A DNA stretch of 64,000 nucleotides. Origin: Closterium sp. NIES-65. Its lineage: Eukaryota; Streptophyta; Zygnematophyceae; Desmidiales; Closteriaceae. The DNA lies in NCBI GenBank assembly GCA_948144175.1, contig CANXME010002579.1, positions 1,982,001 through 2,046,000 on the forward strand, written 5' to 3'. The translations under genes and the position numbers were made by a program. Each line of letters opens with the position of its first letter. Position 1 is the first letter of the stretch. Shown here in pieces: positions 11,881 through 20,569 of this stretch. The notes under the pieces are model-generated. The model was not told where the DNA came from. It saw only the letters and a list, made by a program, of their open reading frames with translations, and made no database searches.

Positions 11881-12105
11881 CTGATTTTTTCAAAGGCTTG
11901 AAAACCACGAGAAGCAATATTCTTCAGTAGAGTATCTTTATAGGATACTTTTAACGAATTCTTACTTTCATGGGTGTTCGGCTGGAGTTTCCCGGTCGGT
12001 GCAGAGTCTTTTTTTGCAGAGCCTCCATTCTGTCAACGGGACTAGTGTTTGGCCCGTCCTCACTTGGGCCATGGGAGGACCGCAGGGCCATGGGAGGAGT
12101 ATGCG
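11881..12105. other. Unassigned gap between gypsy relic and copia A1 LTR
   Basis: No gene or known repeat could be recognised. The stretch holds a direct duplication of GGGCCATGGGAGGA (about 12067 and 12086). It may be upstream gypsy sequence (gag side), but nothing diagnostic is visible. Confidence 0.4.
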
Positions 12106-12439
12106 ACATTGCATCCTGCCGTCTGTTTGTACGAGTATGCGTGTGCGAATGCATTTGCGTGTGAATGGTATGTTCGTGTGTTCGTTTGCTTTCGCAATTT
12201 TCGCTTGAAGCATTTGCAGGTACTCGCACAATGTGCGCTTCGGCATAACATTGTACGCGCTATGAACAGTACAAGCAGAAAGGACGAGCTCGCAAAGGAA
12301 CCCAAGATGGAAGCTTTGCGGTTCAACTTACTTGATTGCGCAGATTCAGTTCTATCCAACTCGAAATTGTACTGTTTTGTTTGGTTGACTATAGTGTAGC
12401 AGGGCAGGCACTATAGGGGTACAATTTAGGTGAAGGTTG
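12106..12439 (+). repeat. Copia A1 5' LTR, first part
   Basis: This matches the first third of the other family-A LTRs (for example 53534 onward): CCTGCCGTCTGTTTG, GCATTTGCAGGTACTCGC and GGTACAATTTAGGTGAAGGTTG in the same order. The canonical start TGTTGGGTGCAAATTC is absent; similarity begins around GCGACATTGCATCC. It ends at the GGTTG target duplication of element C and resumes at 19781. Confidence 0.9.
12435..12439. other. Target-site duplication GGTTG of element C (left copy)
   Basis: GGTTG directly precedes the element-C terminus TGTGAAAG and is repeated at 19781-19785 after the other terminus TCTGACA. Uninterrupted family-A LTRs read GAAGGTTGGATG at this point, which confirms the empty site. 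Confidence 0.95.
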
Positions 12440-12571
12440 TGTGAAAGAAGTGAACAGGAATGAAAATGACTAAGGAAAGATTGGGTACAAATACAACCCT
12501 AGAAACCCTGTACCCCATATGTGCTACCCCACTATAGCCTACAAACATGCATCAGCTATAATACTCTGACA
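12440..12571 (-). repeat. Copia C 3' LTR (132 bp)
   Basis: On the plus strand it runs TGTGAAAGAAG...CTCTGACA and is identical to 19649-19780. In element orientation this is the 3' LTR, preceded by the polypurine tract. Confidence 0.96.
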
Positions 12572-12775
12572 CACCCCCATAGGCTAAGTGGGGGAGAACA
12601 AGGGGTCACAAGACCAGTCAAGCAAAGCAAAGCAAGCTCAGGGTGGATCACAAAGTCACCACACAGTCCGAGCACAAGAGCAGGGCCAGAGGCCAGTTCA
12701 CATGCAGGAGTACAGACATATATATAAGACTAGACAAGCAAGAGCAGGTATATATATGTCACAGTACACGTGAAG
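12572..12775 (-). other. Copia C 3' untranslated region with polypurine tract
   Basis: This lies between the pol stop and the 3' LTR. Directly next to the LTR the minus strand reads ATGGGGGTG (12572-12580), a plausible polypurine tract for plus-strand DNA priming. A second purine run, from CTCCCCCAC on that strand, lies about 20 bp away. Nothing else is recognised in it. Confidence 0.65.
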
Positions 12776-14106
12776 TCAAGAGGAGAGCAAGTGAGGCAAG
12801 ACAGGTACAAGACCCAGCTGGGTGCAAAAGCGCTGATGGTCACAAGGCGCGAGTGCCTTGGTGAACACATCAGCAGTGTTGGCCTCAGAGGCCACGTACG
12901 CAAGTCGCAACTGACCACGCTGCTGCAGCTCACGAGCAAGGAAGTAGCGGAGAGCAATGTGCTTCGTTCTGTGCTCCAAGCGCTGCTCTCGACACAAGGC
13001 CAGCATGGCCTTGTTGTCTATGTACAGCACTGGAGGAGAACGAGGCGGCTCTCCAAGGTCAGTCAGCAGGTAGGTGAGCCAGCGAAGCTCCTGTGCAGCC
13101 ATGGCCCCGGCGTAGATCTCAGCCTCACAACTGGAGCCGAGAACCGAAGACGAGCGAGTAGACCGCCACGAGACAGAGCCGGAACCAAGGCTGAAGGTGT
13201 AACCCTGTGACGACCGCTGCGTAGCCTGGTCGTCAGCCCAAGAAGCGTCCGCGTGGCCGGTAAGAACCACTGGACTCCGCCCTCCAAGCACTAGCCCCAT
13301 GCCCGACGTACTGCACAGGTAGCGCAATACCCTCTTCGCTGCAGCCATGTGCTCCGGTCTGTGTCTCCCAGGAGCAACATAGCGTGCAAGAATGCTCAGA
13401 GGGTATGCAAGGTCAGGTCGTGTGCAGGTCATCAGGTACATGAGGCAGCCAACAAGCTCTGCATACGGACCACTCGACTCTACCGACTCATCCGAAGGCA
13501 GAGCTGAGAGTGAGTGGCGAGTAGGCAGAGGAGTGGCCTGAGGCGAGGAGTACGTGAAGCCAAAGCGCTGAAGGACCTGCTGCACCATGTGTGACTGAGT
13601 CAAGGTAATGGTGCGGCGTGCTCTGTCCCGAGTGATCTGCAAGCCAAGGTAGCTGCGCAGTTCACCCAGGTCTGTGCACGTGTGTCTCTTCAGCAGCTCG
13701 GACTTCACGTAGGCGAGTCCAGCAGTGTCCACTGTGGCAAAGACCAAGTCGTCGACGTCACGAGGATGTAGAACGGCGGCAGGGAAGTGTCGGTGCGAAG
13801 AAACAGCGACGGGTCAGCAGTAGAAGGAGCAAACCCAAGAGCCGCAAGCGTAGTCCTCAGTGTGTCGTGCCACTCACGCGGTGCCTGGCGGAGACCGTAG
13901 ACTGGCCGTCGGAGGCTCCACTGGGTGCCAGGAGGGAAAGTCCCAGTGAAGCCAGGTGGACGGCGAAGCCAGATCTCCTCGTGCAGGCTACCCTGCAAGA
14001 ACGCAGTGCTGAAGTCGAGAGAGTGAAGCTCGTAGTCGCGCTGAGCGGCTATGTGCAGCAGCACCCGAAGAGTAGTCATCTTCGGGGTGGGAGAGAAGGT
14101 CTGAAA
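12776..14106 (-). pseudogene. Copia C reverse transcriptase palm and RNase H (stop plus frameshift)
   Basis: This continues the long pol frame after a TAA at 14107-14109. It reads FQTFSPTPKMTTLRVLL, DFSTAFLQGSL, PVYGLRQAPREW and FYILV, then the frame changes to DDLVFATVDTAG, LGELRSYLGLQI, TRPDLAYPLSILARY, HADASWADDQ, GSVSWRST, SSCEAEIYA, IDNKAMLAL and VASEANTADVFTKAL. The expected active-site YVDD is broken: GTG-ACGTCGACGAC lacks one base compared with GTG-TACGTCGACGAC. Apart from this and the upstream TAA (Tyr expected), the domain is intact to its stop. RNase H D, E and D stations are visible. One base and one codon separate it from a full open frame. Confidence 0.9.
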
Positions 14107-17100
14107 TTAGTCAACTCCCTGCCGCTGACTGAAGCCACGAGCAACGTACCGTGCCTTGAAGACAGGTGGAGAGCCCGGCGGCCGCTTCACCCTGAAGATC
14201 CACATGCCACTGACGATGTTCGCCCCAGGAGGGGGAACCGCGTCAACGTAGGTGCCTGTGGACTTCCAGGAAGCCATCTCTGCATCCATAGCTGCCTGCC
14301 ACTGAGAGGAGTAGGGACCCTCTACGGCCTCCGCGTAAGAACGCGGAGTCGGGATGTCTAGTGCATCCGGGTCTCCCTCAGGGGCAAGCAGTACAGACGC
14401 GAGATGAGGTGAAGCAGCCGCTAGACACTGTAACTCCTCCTGCCTGTCCTCTAGGACGTCCGTGCCAAGAGCACACTCACCCCCGACGGACGGAGGACAG
14501 ACAGACGCAGACTCGGCAACAAGACTAGCAGCGTAGTCGAGACGACAGCGAGCAGCAAAGTCGACGAGCTCAGCGACAAGGGCAGTCGCAGCAGTGGACT
14601 CAAACGAGGGGTCAGTGACGACAGTAGCAAGGAGACGCGTGACAGTAGGACTGGCAGCACGAAGAGAGTCCGACTCAGGGTCGGCAAGCGCAGGAAGAGA
14701 GGACTCAGGAGGAGAAGGCAAAGGGGCATGCAGAGGAGCAGTGGACGGACGCAAAGACATCCGGTGCGTGCCAGGGACAGGAGGAGGACGTTGACGCGAA
14801 CTGCGACCACTAGCGCGAGCAGCACGAACAGGCGACGCGGGACGAGACGCAGGCTCACGACGCTCAGCAAGACCTCCAGTAGGACCAGTGTAAGGAGAGG
14901 GAGCAGGCAGTGGAGAGGAAGGCTCCAGCAGGGACTGCGACTGGACAGGCGGTGGACCCTCTACTAGAGGAGAAAGACCAAGAACCTGCTGCAGGAGCGG
15001 AACGAAGTACGGCCGAGGCCGCGCGGCAGCTCCAGACTCAGCAGGGACAGCACCACCACCCTCAGCGACAGCACCAGCGCCACCCACACCTCCAGCGGCA
15101 GGACCAACAGCAGTAGGCTCAGCACCAACGCCCTCAGCAGCTCCAGCTCCAGGAGGACCCGCAGGTCCAGCAGCTCCGGGACCGGCAGCACCCGCACCCT
15201 CGACGGTCGAAGAAGCTCCAGCTCCAGCTCCAGTAGCACCTCCGGACGCAGCAGCACGCCTCCAGCGGCGAGCGAACCACTCGCGCAGCTCCTGTGGAGA
15301 GAGGGGCTCCCGGCGAGACGCAGCAGCAGGAGAAACCCCAGGCTCAGCAGCTCCAGACGCAGCACCCCCAGGCTCAGCAGCTCCCAGCACAGCACCCCCA
15401 GGCTCAGCAGCTCCCGACCCAGCACCCCCAGACCCAGCACCTCCAGGCACAGCACCCCCCGGCTCAGCACCCCCAGGCTCCGCACCCTCCGCAATAGCAC
15501 CCTCAGGCCCAGCACCCCCAGTAGTAGCACCCCCAGGCTCAGCACCCCCGCGCACAGCACCCCCAGAGTCAGCACCCCCAGGCTCAGCACCCGCAGCAGC
15601 ACCAGAGTCACCAGTAACCTCGACCGGGTCAACGGCGTCTGCCTGGGACACACCTGAGGGGGCAGGAACCTGAGGGGGGAGGGGGTCGACCGGGGGGGGA
15701 ACCGGCACAAGGAAGTCCGGGGGAGGGGGGAGGGAAGGAGTGCGGTAGGGGAAGAGACGGTAGAAGGGGACAGACTCGTCGAACGTGACGTCCTGGGAGG
15801 ACAGAACACGACGAGAGGAGGGGTGGTAAAACTGCCACCCTGGGGCGTCAGTGGGGAAGCCAAGGAAGACACAGGGAGCAGCACGAGGGGACAGCTTGTC
15901 CGCAGACAAGTCGCGGACAAACGCCCGAGATCCCCAGACACGGAACACAGACGCATCGCCAACCTTCCCCGTCCACAGCAAGGCTGGGGACATCGCAGGT
16001 CGAGAGACCCGGGGGTGAAGGTTGAGCTGATGCGCCGCGTACCTCACCGCAAACGGCCACAGAAAGTGGGGGGCAGCCGCATGCATCATGGACGTACGAG
16101 CGACATCCATGACCATGCCAATGCGGCGCTCAGCAATCCCATTTTGCTGTGGTGAGTCCGGAAGCGTGAAGGTCTGGCGGATCCCCCGCGCACGACAGTA
16201 GTCCCGCAGAAGGCGAGAAGAGAACTCTCCGCCTCTGTCCGAGTGCAGACGCAGAACAGGAAAGTCCGAGCCGAAGCTCTTCCTGAGCTGGAGACGAGCC
16301 TCGCGGATCCAGTCGATCAGCACCTCAGTGACCGCACCCTTGCTGCGCAAGGGGAGGACTGTGGTGTAACGCGAGTAGTCGTCAACCACCAACAGGAAGT
16401 AGCGCTCGTAACCCTGCCCACGGATGGGGGCTGGGCCCCACACATCCATGTGAAGCGTCTGCAGGGGAGCCTCTGTCGGGGGGAAGTGGGAGGAGTGAGG
16501 AGTAGCCCGGAGGCGACCCTCGACACAGGGGACACAGGAAGGTCCTGGCCCGGAGGGGAGAGGAGGGAGAGACTGGGGAAGACCAGAGACAAGGACACGG
16601 GAAGCCATGCTCCAAAGACGGGGCAAGGAGGGGTGGCCAAGACGGTGGTGCCACAGGAGAGTCTCGTGAGACAGGAGGCGACAAGAACAGGGGGCAGACT
16701 CAGGACCTGACCGGGACGCAGCAGCAAGCACCTGACCCGACGCAGCCACCTGATGAGACGCAGGGACAGGAGGAGACTCAACGGTCAGGGTGTAGAGACT
16801 CGACCCCGGCCGACGCGAGAACGTGGCCAGGTGTCGGCCTGTGCGTGCCTCCGTGAAGTGGGTCACCCGCTGACTCGCAGGAGCGAACTGGTGAACCCCC
16901 ACATCCTGCAGGTCCGCTCCACTCACCAAGTTCGTAGAGAACGAGGGAAGGTACAGACCAGACAGGGTGCCCGAAGGGGCAGCCGGACACAGGAGGACAG
17001 TGGAGAAGTGAGACAGGACAGGACCCCCAGAGGGGTCAGCAAGGGAGACCGCAACCGGCCGGCGGAGCGGCGTAAGGGTAGTGCGGTCTCGAAAGAAGGA

Positions 17101-18678
17101 GCGAGAAGCCCCGGAGTCAAGTGTGAAAGTGAGTGAGGACGAGGACGACGCAGTACCTGAGAGCGCAGTCTCACCAGTACCTGAGAGTACAGACGCACTG
17201 GCACCTAGAGCAGCAGCCTCACAAGCACCTAGCGCAGCAGTACCAATGCCCGGGTCGGGCTGGAAACACCGGTAACCCTCATTCTCCTCACTATAATCCA
17301 CAGCATACATAGCAGCAAGGATAGCATCAAAATCAAGATCAAAGATCGCTACACCAGCCCTGAGAAGCTCATCCCAGCGAGGGATCTCACTAGCCCCAGG
17401 GAACTGCCGACGCCAAGCGTCCGTCAGGCGGCCAAAGCAGCGCTGGGTGGCGTGGGCACCCCCACACTGCTCACCCGCGCGGTCGCCGGAACGAAGAACG
17501 TAGGTGCAGGGACCAGTACCCCCACCCCTCTGACGCCCAGCGTACCACTCAGGAAGCTGCTGAGGCGGAGGGATGTCCCGCGAGCGCTGCTGCTGCTGCC
17601 GCTGCGAGCGCTGGCCACCACCACCGCCGCTACGCTGCTGGGTACCACCCCGACCAGCTCCACCTCCTCCACCACCACCGCCTCCTCCGCTGCCGCCTCC
17701 ACCGCCTCCACCTCCGCCGCCTCCACCCCCGCCGCTACCTCCACCACCACCGCTGGCACCACCACCACCGTCTCCGCCGCTGCTGCCACCACCACCACCA
17801 CCCCCGCCACTAGTCCCGCCGCCACCCCCACTCCCTCCGCCGCCACCGCCGCCACCGCCACCGCCCCCTCCAGCTCCACCCGCGCCCTTGCCCCCCTTGC
17901 CCTTGCTGGAGCGACGTCTCCCACTAGGGGTAGACGCCGCGCCGACCGACTCAAGACCAAGCAGGTCGGCAGCAGCAGCAGAGGCAACAGAGGGCAGCAA
18001 GGGGGAAGGAGAGCACCCCTCAAAGATGGGGGTGCGAGGGTCACCACGAGAAGCACCTACAGCGACTATGCTCTTCTCCGCTGCGAGGAAGGCCTTCTCG
18101 AGGAGGTCGACGGTGAGGGTGGTGGGACAGACTGCGAGAAAGTGGTCCCTGACGACGCGAAGGGAGTCAGGGAGGCGCGCGACTACGTAGTAGAGAGCGA
18201 TGTACATGGGGGGTGGGTTCTTAGCGCAGAACTCAGCAGGAAGGGCGGCGCGGTAGCGAGTGTCACTAGTGCGGAGGTGCGTAATGAGGTCAGCAACAGT
18301 GGGAAAGGCAGAGAGGTCAGGAAAGAGGTAGGGAAGCATGAGACGGCTCAGTGCAGCAGTGGCAGGGGAGGAGTAGCGCGCAACTACAGCGTCGTACAAG
18401 GTCTGAGCACTCTTGTACTGACTAAAGTGCGCACGCTCAGAGGTAGGGAGGTGGCGACGCACAGCAAGACGTGCAGCAGCATCGCGGGTGGCCCACTGAG
18501 AGCGGACAGTGGGATCAGCATCAGTAGCAGGAGCAGGAGAGGCGCCAGAGGTGAGGTCAAAGAGAGAAAGGCCGTCAGCCCTGTCGCACTGTAAGAACAG
18601 CTGCAGGTCGTCTAACCAGACCTCAAAATCAATGGCGCGACCCTCAGCGTCAAAAGCTAGGACACTAGGGGTAGCCAT
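14107..18678 (-). CDS. Copia C gag-protease-integrase-RT(N) polyprotein
   Basis: A long open frame of about 1,520 residues from ATG at 18678 (MATPSVLAFD; the frame extends 8 codons upstream without ATG). In order: gag N-terminal domain with FEVWLDDLQLFLQ; a glycine-dominated tract at roughly residues 265-345; a Cys/His motif CTYVLRSGDRAGEQC...H...C in place of a classical CCHC knuckle; protease LDSGASRS near residue 520; pre-integrase WHHRLGHPS with CVPC; integrase MDVWGP, HSDRGGEF and NGIAERR (D,D,E); a long Pro/Ala/Gly spacer with pentapeptide repeats; and the RT start (GMWIFRVKR, ARYVARGFSQ). It ends at a TAA where relatives continue with Tyr. The product would contain gag, protease and integrase but no polymerase. 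Confidence 0.93.
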   Translation of the reverse strand: MATPSVLAFDAEGRAIDFEVWLDDLQLFLQCDRADGLSLFDLTSGASPAPATDADPTVRSQWATRDAAARLAVRRHLPTSERAHFSQYKSAQTLYDAVVARYSSPATAALSRLMLPYLFPDLSAFPTVADLITHLRTSDTRYRAALPAEFCAKNPPPMYIALYYVVARLPDSLRVVRDHFLAVCPTTLTVDLLEKAFLAAEKSIVAVGASRGDPRTPIFEGCSPSPLLPSVASAAAADLLGLESVGAASTPSGRRRSSKGKGGKGAGGAGGGGGGGGGGGGGSGGGGGTSGGGGGGGGSSGGDGGGGASGGGGGSGGGGGGGGGGGGGGSGGGGGGGGGGAGRGGTQQRSGGGGGQRSQRQQQQRSRDIPPPQQLPEWYAGRQRGGGTGPCTYVLRSGDRAGEQCGGAHATQRCFGRLTDAWRRQFPGASEIPRWDELLRAGVAIFDLDFDAILAAMYAVDYSEENEGYRCFQPDPGIGTAALGACEAAALGASASVLSGTGETALSGTASSSSSLTFTLDSGASRSFFRDRTTLTPLRRPVAVSLADPSGGPVLSHFSTVLLCPAAPSGTLSGLYLPSFSTNLVSGADLQDVGVHQFAPASQRVTHFTEARTGRHLATFSRRPGSSLYTLTVESPPVPASHQVAASGQVLAAASRSGPESAPCSCRLLSHETLLWHHRLGHPSLPRLWSMASRVLVSGLPQSLPPLPSGPGPSCVPCVEGRLRATPHSSHFPPTEAPLQTLHMDVWGPAPIRGQGYERYFLLVVDDYSRYTTVLPLRSKGAVTEVLIDWIREARLQLRKSFGSDFPVLRLHSDRGGEFSSRLLRDYCRARGIRQTFTLPDSPQQNGIAERRIGMVMDVARTSMMHAAAPHFLWPFAVRYAAHQLNLHPRVSRPAMSPALLWTGKVGDASVFRVWGSRAFVRDLSADKLSPRAAPCVFLGFPTDAPGWQFYHPSSRRVLSSQDVTFDESVPFYRLFPYRTPSLPPPPDFLVPVPPPVDPLPPQVPAPSGVSQADAVDPVEVTGDSGAAAGAEPGGADSGGAVRGGAEPGGATTGGAGPEGAIAEGAEPGGAEPGGAVPGGAGSGGAGSGAAEPGGAVLGAAEPGGAASGAAEPGVSPAAASRREPLSPQELREWFARRWRRAAASGGATGAGAGASSTVEGAGAAGPGAAGPAGPPGAGAAEGVGAEPTAVGPAAGGVGGAGAVAEGGGAVPAESGAAARPRPYFVPLLQQVLGLSPLVEGPPPVQSQSLLEPSSPLPAPSPYTGPTGGLAERREPASRPASPVRAARASGRSSRQRPPPVPGTHRMSLRPSTAPLHAPLPSPPESSLPALADPESDSLRAASPTVTRLLATVVTDPSFESTAATALVAELVDFAARCRLDYAASLVAESASVCPPSVGGECALGTDVLEDRQEELQCLAAASPHLASVLLAPEGDPDALDIPTPRSYAEAVEGPYSSQWQAAMDAEMASWKSTGTYVDAVPPPGANIVSGMWIFRVKRPPGSPPVFKARYVARGFSQRQGVD
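15345..15600 (-). repeat. 15-bp coding minisatellite in copia C pol spacer
   Basis: On the plus strand, units close to CAGCACCCCCAGGCT repeat about 15 times. On the coding strand these translate as GGAEP-type pentapeptides (GGAEPGGAVPGGAGSGG...). They lie between the integrase and RT domains, a linker region that tolerates length change in copia polyproteins. The unit is a multiple of three, so frame is kept. Confidence 0.85.
17630..17890 (-). repeat. Poly-glycine coding tract in copia C gag
   Basis: Low-complexity GGN codon run (plus strand CCNCCN) encoding about 80 residues that are mostly Gly with scattered Ser, Thr and Ala, between the gag N-terminal domain and the Cys/His motif. The opposite strand gives an equally long spurious polyproline frame. 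Confidence 0.88.
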
Positions 18679-18719
18679 GGCGACGACAGCGACGCAGTGC
18701 AAGCAGTAGGGAAAGAGCT

Positions 18720-19420
18720 CGCAGTGTCAGTGGGACTGTGCTCACCAGGCAGGGCAGGTCGTGCAGCTCCGCAGAAAGGCGGCTCAGCGACCGGGCGGCT
18801 CGGGTGCACAGCGGCTCGGCTCCCAGGCGGCTCGGCGGCAGGGCGGCTCGGGTGCAGGGCGGCTCGGCTCCCGGGCGGCTCGGCGGCAGGGCGGCTCGGC
18901 GTTGGGCGGCTCGGCTCCCGGGCGGTTCGGCTGCTGGGGCGGCTCTGCTGCTAGGGCGGTTCGGCCGGGAGATGCAGGGGCGGGGCCGTCAGGTGCAGCG
19001 GCGGGTCGACCGGTGCAACGGCGGGGCCGGCAGTTGAGCGGCGGGCCGGCAGGTGAAGCGGCGGGCCGGCAGGTGAAGCGGCGGGCCGGCAGGTGCAGCG
19101 GCGGGGCCGTCAGGTGAAGCGGCGGGCCGTCAGGTGCAGCGGCGGGCCGGCAGGTGCAGCGGCGGAGCCGTAGGGTGCAGCGGCGGGCCGACCAGGTGAG
19201 GCGGCGGGCCGTAGGGTGCAGCGGCGGGCCGTAGGGTGCAGCGGCGGGCCGGCAGGTGCAGCGGCGGGGCCGTCAGGTGAAGCGGCGGGCCGCTGGGTGC
19301 AGCGGCGGGCCGGCAGGTGAGCGGCGGGCCGGCAGGTGCAGCGGCGGGGCCGTCAGGTGAGGCGGCGGGCCGTAGGGTGCAGTGGCGGGCCGTAGGGTGC
19401 AGCAGCGGAGCCGGCGGTGG
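18720..19420 (-). repeat. Two GC-rich minisatellites in copia C leader
   Basis: Upstream of gag the untranslated leader is filled by two tandem arrays. At about 18780-18960 the unit is built from GGGCGGCTCGG plus CTCCC, GGTGCA or CGGCAG. At about 18990-19420 the unit is close to 20-21 bp (GCGGCGGGCCGGCAGGTGAA, with CCGTCAGGTGCA variants). Nearly pure G+C makes strong secondary structure in the leader RNA likely. From 19421 to 19648 the sequence remains GC-rich with degenerate copies (GCGGGGCCGCGTC), and I see no gene there. Confidence 0.85.
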
Positions 19421-19634
19421 GGCCGCGTCAGTGGAGGCTGCGGGGCCGCGTCAGAGCCGGCGGCGGGGCCGCGTCAAGCAGGCGGCGGGGCCGCGATCAG
19501 GAGGGGTGGCGGGGCCGCGTCTGAGGGACAGCGGGGCCGCGAGGGAAATGGCGACCCGAGGGGTCGCTAAAAAAAAAGGGCGCGCCTCGGGGCGCGCTTC
19601 GGTGGGCCCTAAAAAAAACGGTCCTAAGGAAGGA

Positions 19635-19648
19635 CCCGCTCTATACCA
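19635..19648 (-). promoter_or_regulatory. Copia C putative primer-binding site
   Basis: Directly inside the 5' LTR, the minus strand reads TGGTATAGAGCGGG. This resembles TGGTATCAGAGC, which pairs with initiator tRNA-Met, but lacks the C after TGGTAT. The position is right for minus-strand priming. The primer tRNA is uncertain because of the one-base difference. Confidence 0.6.
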
Positions 19649-19780
19649 TGTGAAAGAAGTGAACAGGAATGAAAATGACTAAGGAAAGATTGGGTACAAA
19701 TACAACCCTAGAAACCCTGTACCCCATATGTGCTACCCCACTATAGCCTACAAACATGCATCAGCTATAATACTCTGACA
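19649..19780 (-). repeat. Copia C 5' LTR (132 bp)
   Basis: Identical at every base to the other LTR at 12440-12571. In element orientation it is the 5' LTR, so the promoter must lie within these 132 bp. The short length and identity make it a good search query for other copies. Confidence 0.96.
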
Positions 19781-20523
19781 GGTTGGATGTTGTTTGTCTG
19801 TATCTGCATGCTACAGGGCCAGGGGAAACCAGCGGAACCAGCATTTGGCTGGTTGGGCAAAGACAAAACAGGTTCTGTTTTTGGGACCTGAACCTGGTTG
19901 TTGTTTTCCCAGGTTGGAAAAACAGAACCAGAGGCTGTTCACCAACCTACCACCTGCTATTTTGTCCAGCCAGGTTGGTTCTGTTGCTTGGAATTATTTG
20001 GGATCATCCCTGGTTGTTCCCAGGTTGATTCCCAAGGTCCTTGCTAGCTAGAGCTTTTTATTCCTTCTCTGTTTGTACCTGAATAAAGTGAAATTGATTC
20101 AAGCGAATTCCTCCCTTCCTGGAAATTCATTTCTACGCGGTGCGACGGCGGAATGCTACCCGAGTCAACGCTAGTACGCTAGCACTCCAACGCTAGGCTA
20201 ACGTTGTCCGAGCCATAACTTCTTAATGGCAAAACTTTTCGCGAGGCAACTTGGCTTATTTTAAAGCTCTTAGAGTGAGCTTCGATATAGTAAATTCTCA
20301 GCTTAATCCGATCGACGGTCTGCACGATACGCTGCGCGACATTCAAGGTACTCTTGCTGTTTTGACTAAGTCCCTCTTGATCCCTCTCTCTACAAACTCG
20401 GACCCGAGGATAGGGGCTGGTGTTGTACCAGGCACCCAAGGACCCTTGGAGGTGACCCCGAGGAGAGGTTTTAAGTGTGATAAAGTCTTAATAGCTTGAG
20501 TTTATTAGGCCCTTACACCAACA
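19781..20523 (+). repeat. Copia A1 5' LTR, second part
   Basis: Starts with the right-hand GGTTG duplication of element C and continues as a family-A LTR to ACACCAACA. It contains the repeated AACCTGG/CCAGGTTG motifs, GCTAGTACGCTAGC and TCTCTACAAACTCGGACCC seen in all family-A LTRs. Full family-A LTRs are about 1,090 bp, starting TGTTGG and ending CCAACA. Confidence 0.93.
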
Positions 20524-20526
20524 AGC

Positions 20527-20538
20527 TGGTATCAGAGC
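20527..20538 (+). promoter_or_regulatory. Copia A1 primer-binding site
   Basis: TGGTATCAGAGC, three bases inside the 5' LTR end, is the standard plant copia site complementary to the 3' end of initiator tRNA-Met, which primes first-strand cDNA. Confidence 0.93.
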
Positions 20539-20569
20539 TGCGTTATAGTAATCCTCGATATAGGTGGCT

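Larger units (their letters stand above)
8931..12105 (-). mobile_element. Ty3/gypsy retrotransposon relic, no LTRs visible
   Basis: Read on the minus strand, the relic has the Ty3/gypsy order: protease, reverse transcriptase, RNase H, integrase HHCC zinc domain, integrase core. The left end is cut inside the integrase C-terminal part (after LEFAYNN) by satellite A, and the right end meets the 5' LTR of copia A1. Neither LTR nor a recognisable gag is present. Multiple stops and small deletions show it is a fossil. The class assignment rests on the RT-RNase H-before-integrase order and on motifs such as MPFGLCNA, YLDD and DGQTERLNQ. Confidence 0.93.
12440..19780 (-). mobile_element. Copia C: young Ty1/copia element with 132-bp identical LTRs
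   Basis: This is a complete 7,341-bp minus-strand element. Its two 132-bp LTRs (TG...CA) are identical base for base, and it is flanked by GGTTG duplications. The internal order is PBS-like site, long GC-rich repeat-bearing leader, gag, protease, integrase, RT, RNase H, and purine-rich tract ATGGGGGTG. The base composition is much more GC-rich than family A and satellite B. It sits inside the 5' LTR of A1. LTR identity implies very recent insertion (established rule: LTRs are copied from one template), yet RT carries a stop and a one-base deletion. Confidence 0.96.

Noticed and set aside
17573-18190. A 200-residue proline-rich frame on the plus strand, resembling an extensin-like protein.
   Set aside because: It is the exact antisense of the poly-Gly tract in copia C gag.
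20251-20499. An open frame of about 80 codons (AYFKALRVSFDIVNSQL...) present in every family-A LTR, even in the old solo LTR at 47955-48188.
   Set aside because: It starts at TTG with no in-frame ATG, and a frame on the opposite strand is equally conserved. Conservation is expected from LTR homology. The open state in the diverged solo LTR is mildly curious but not enough for a gene call.
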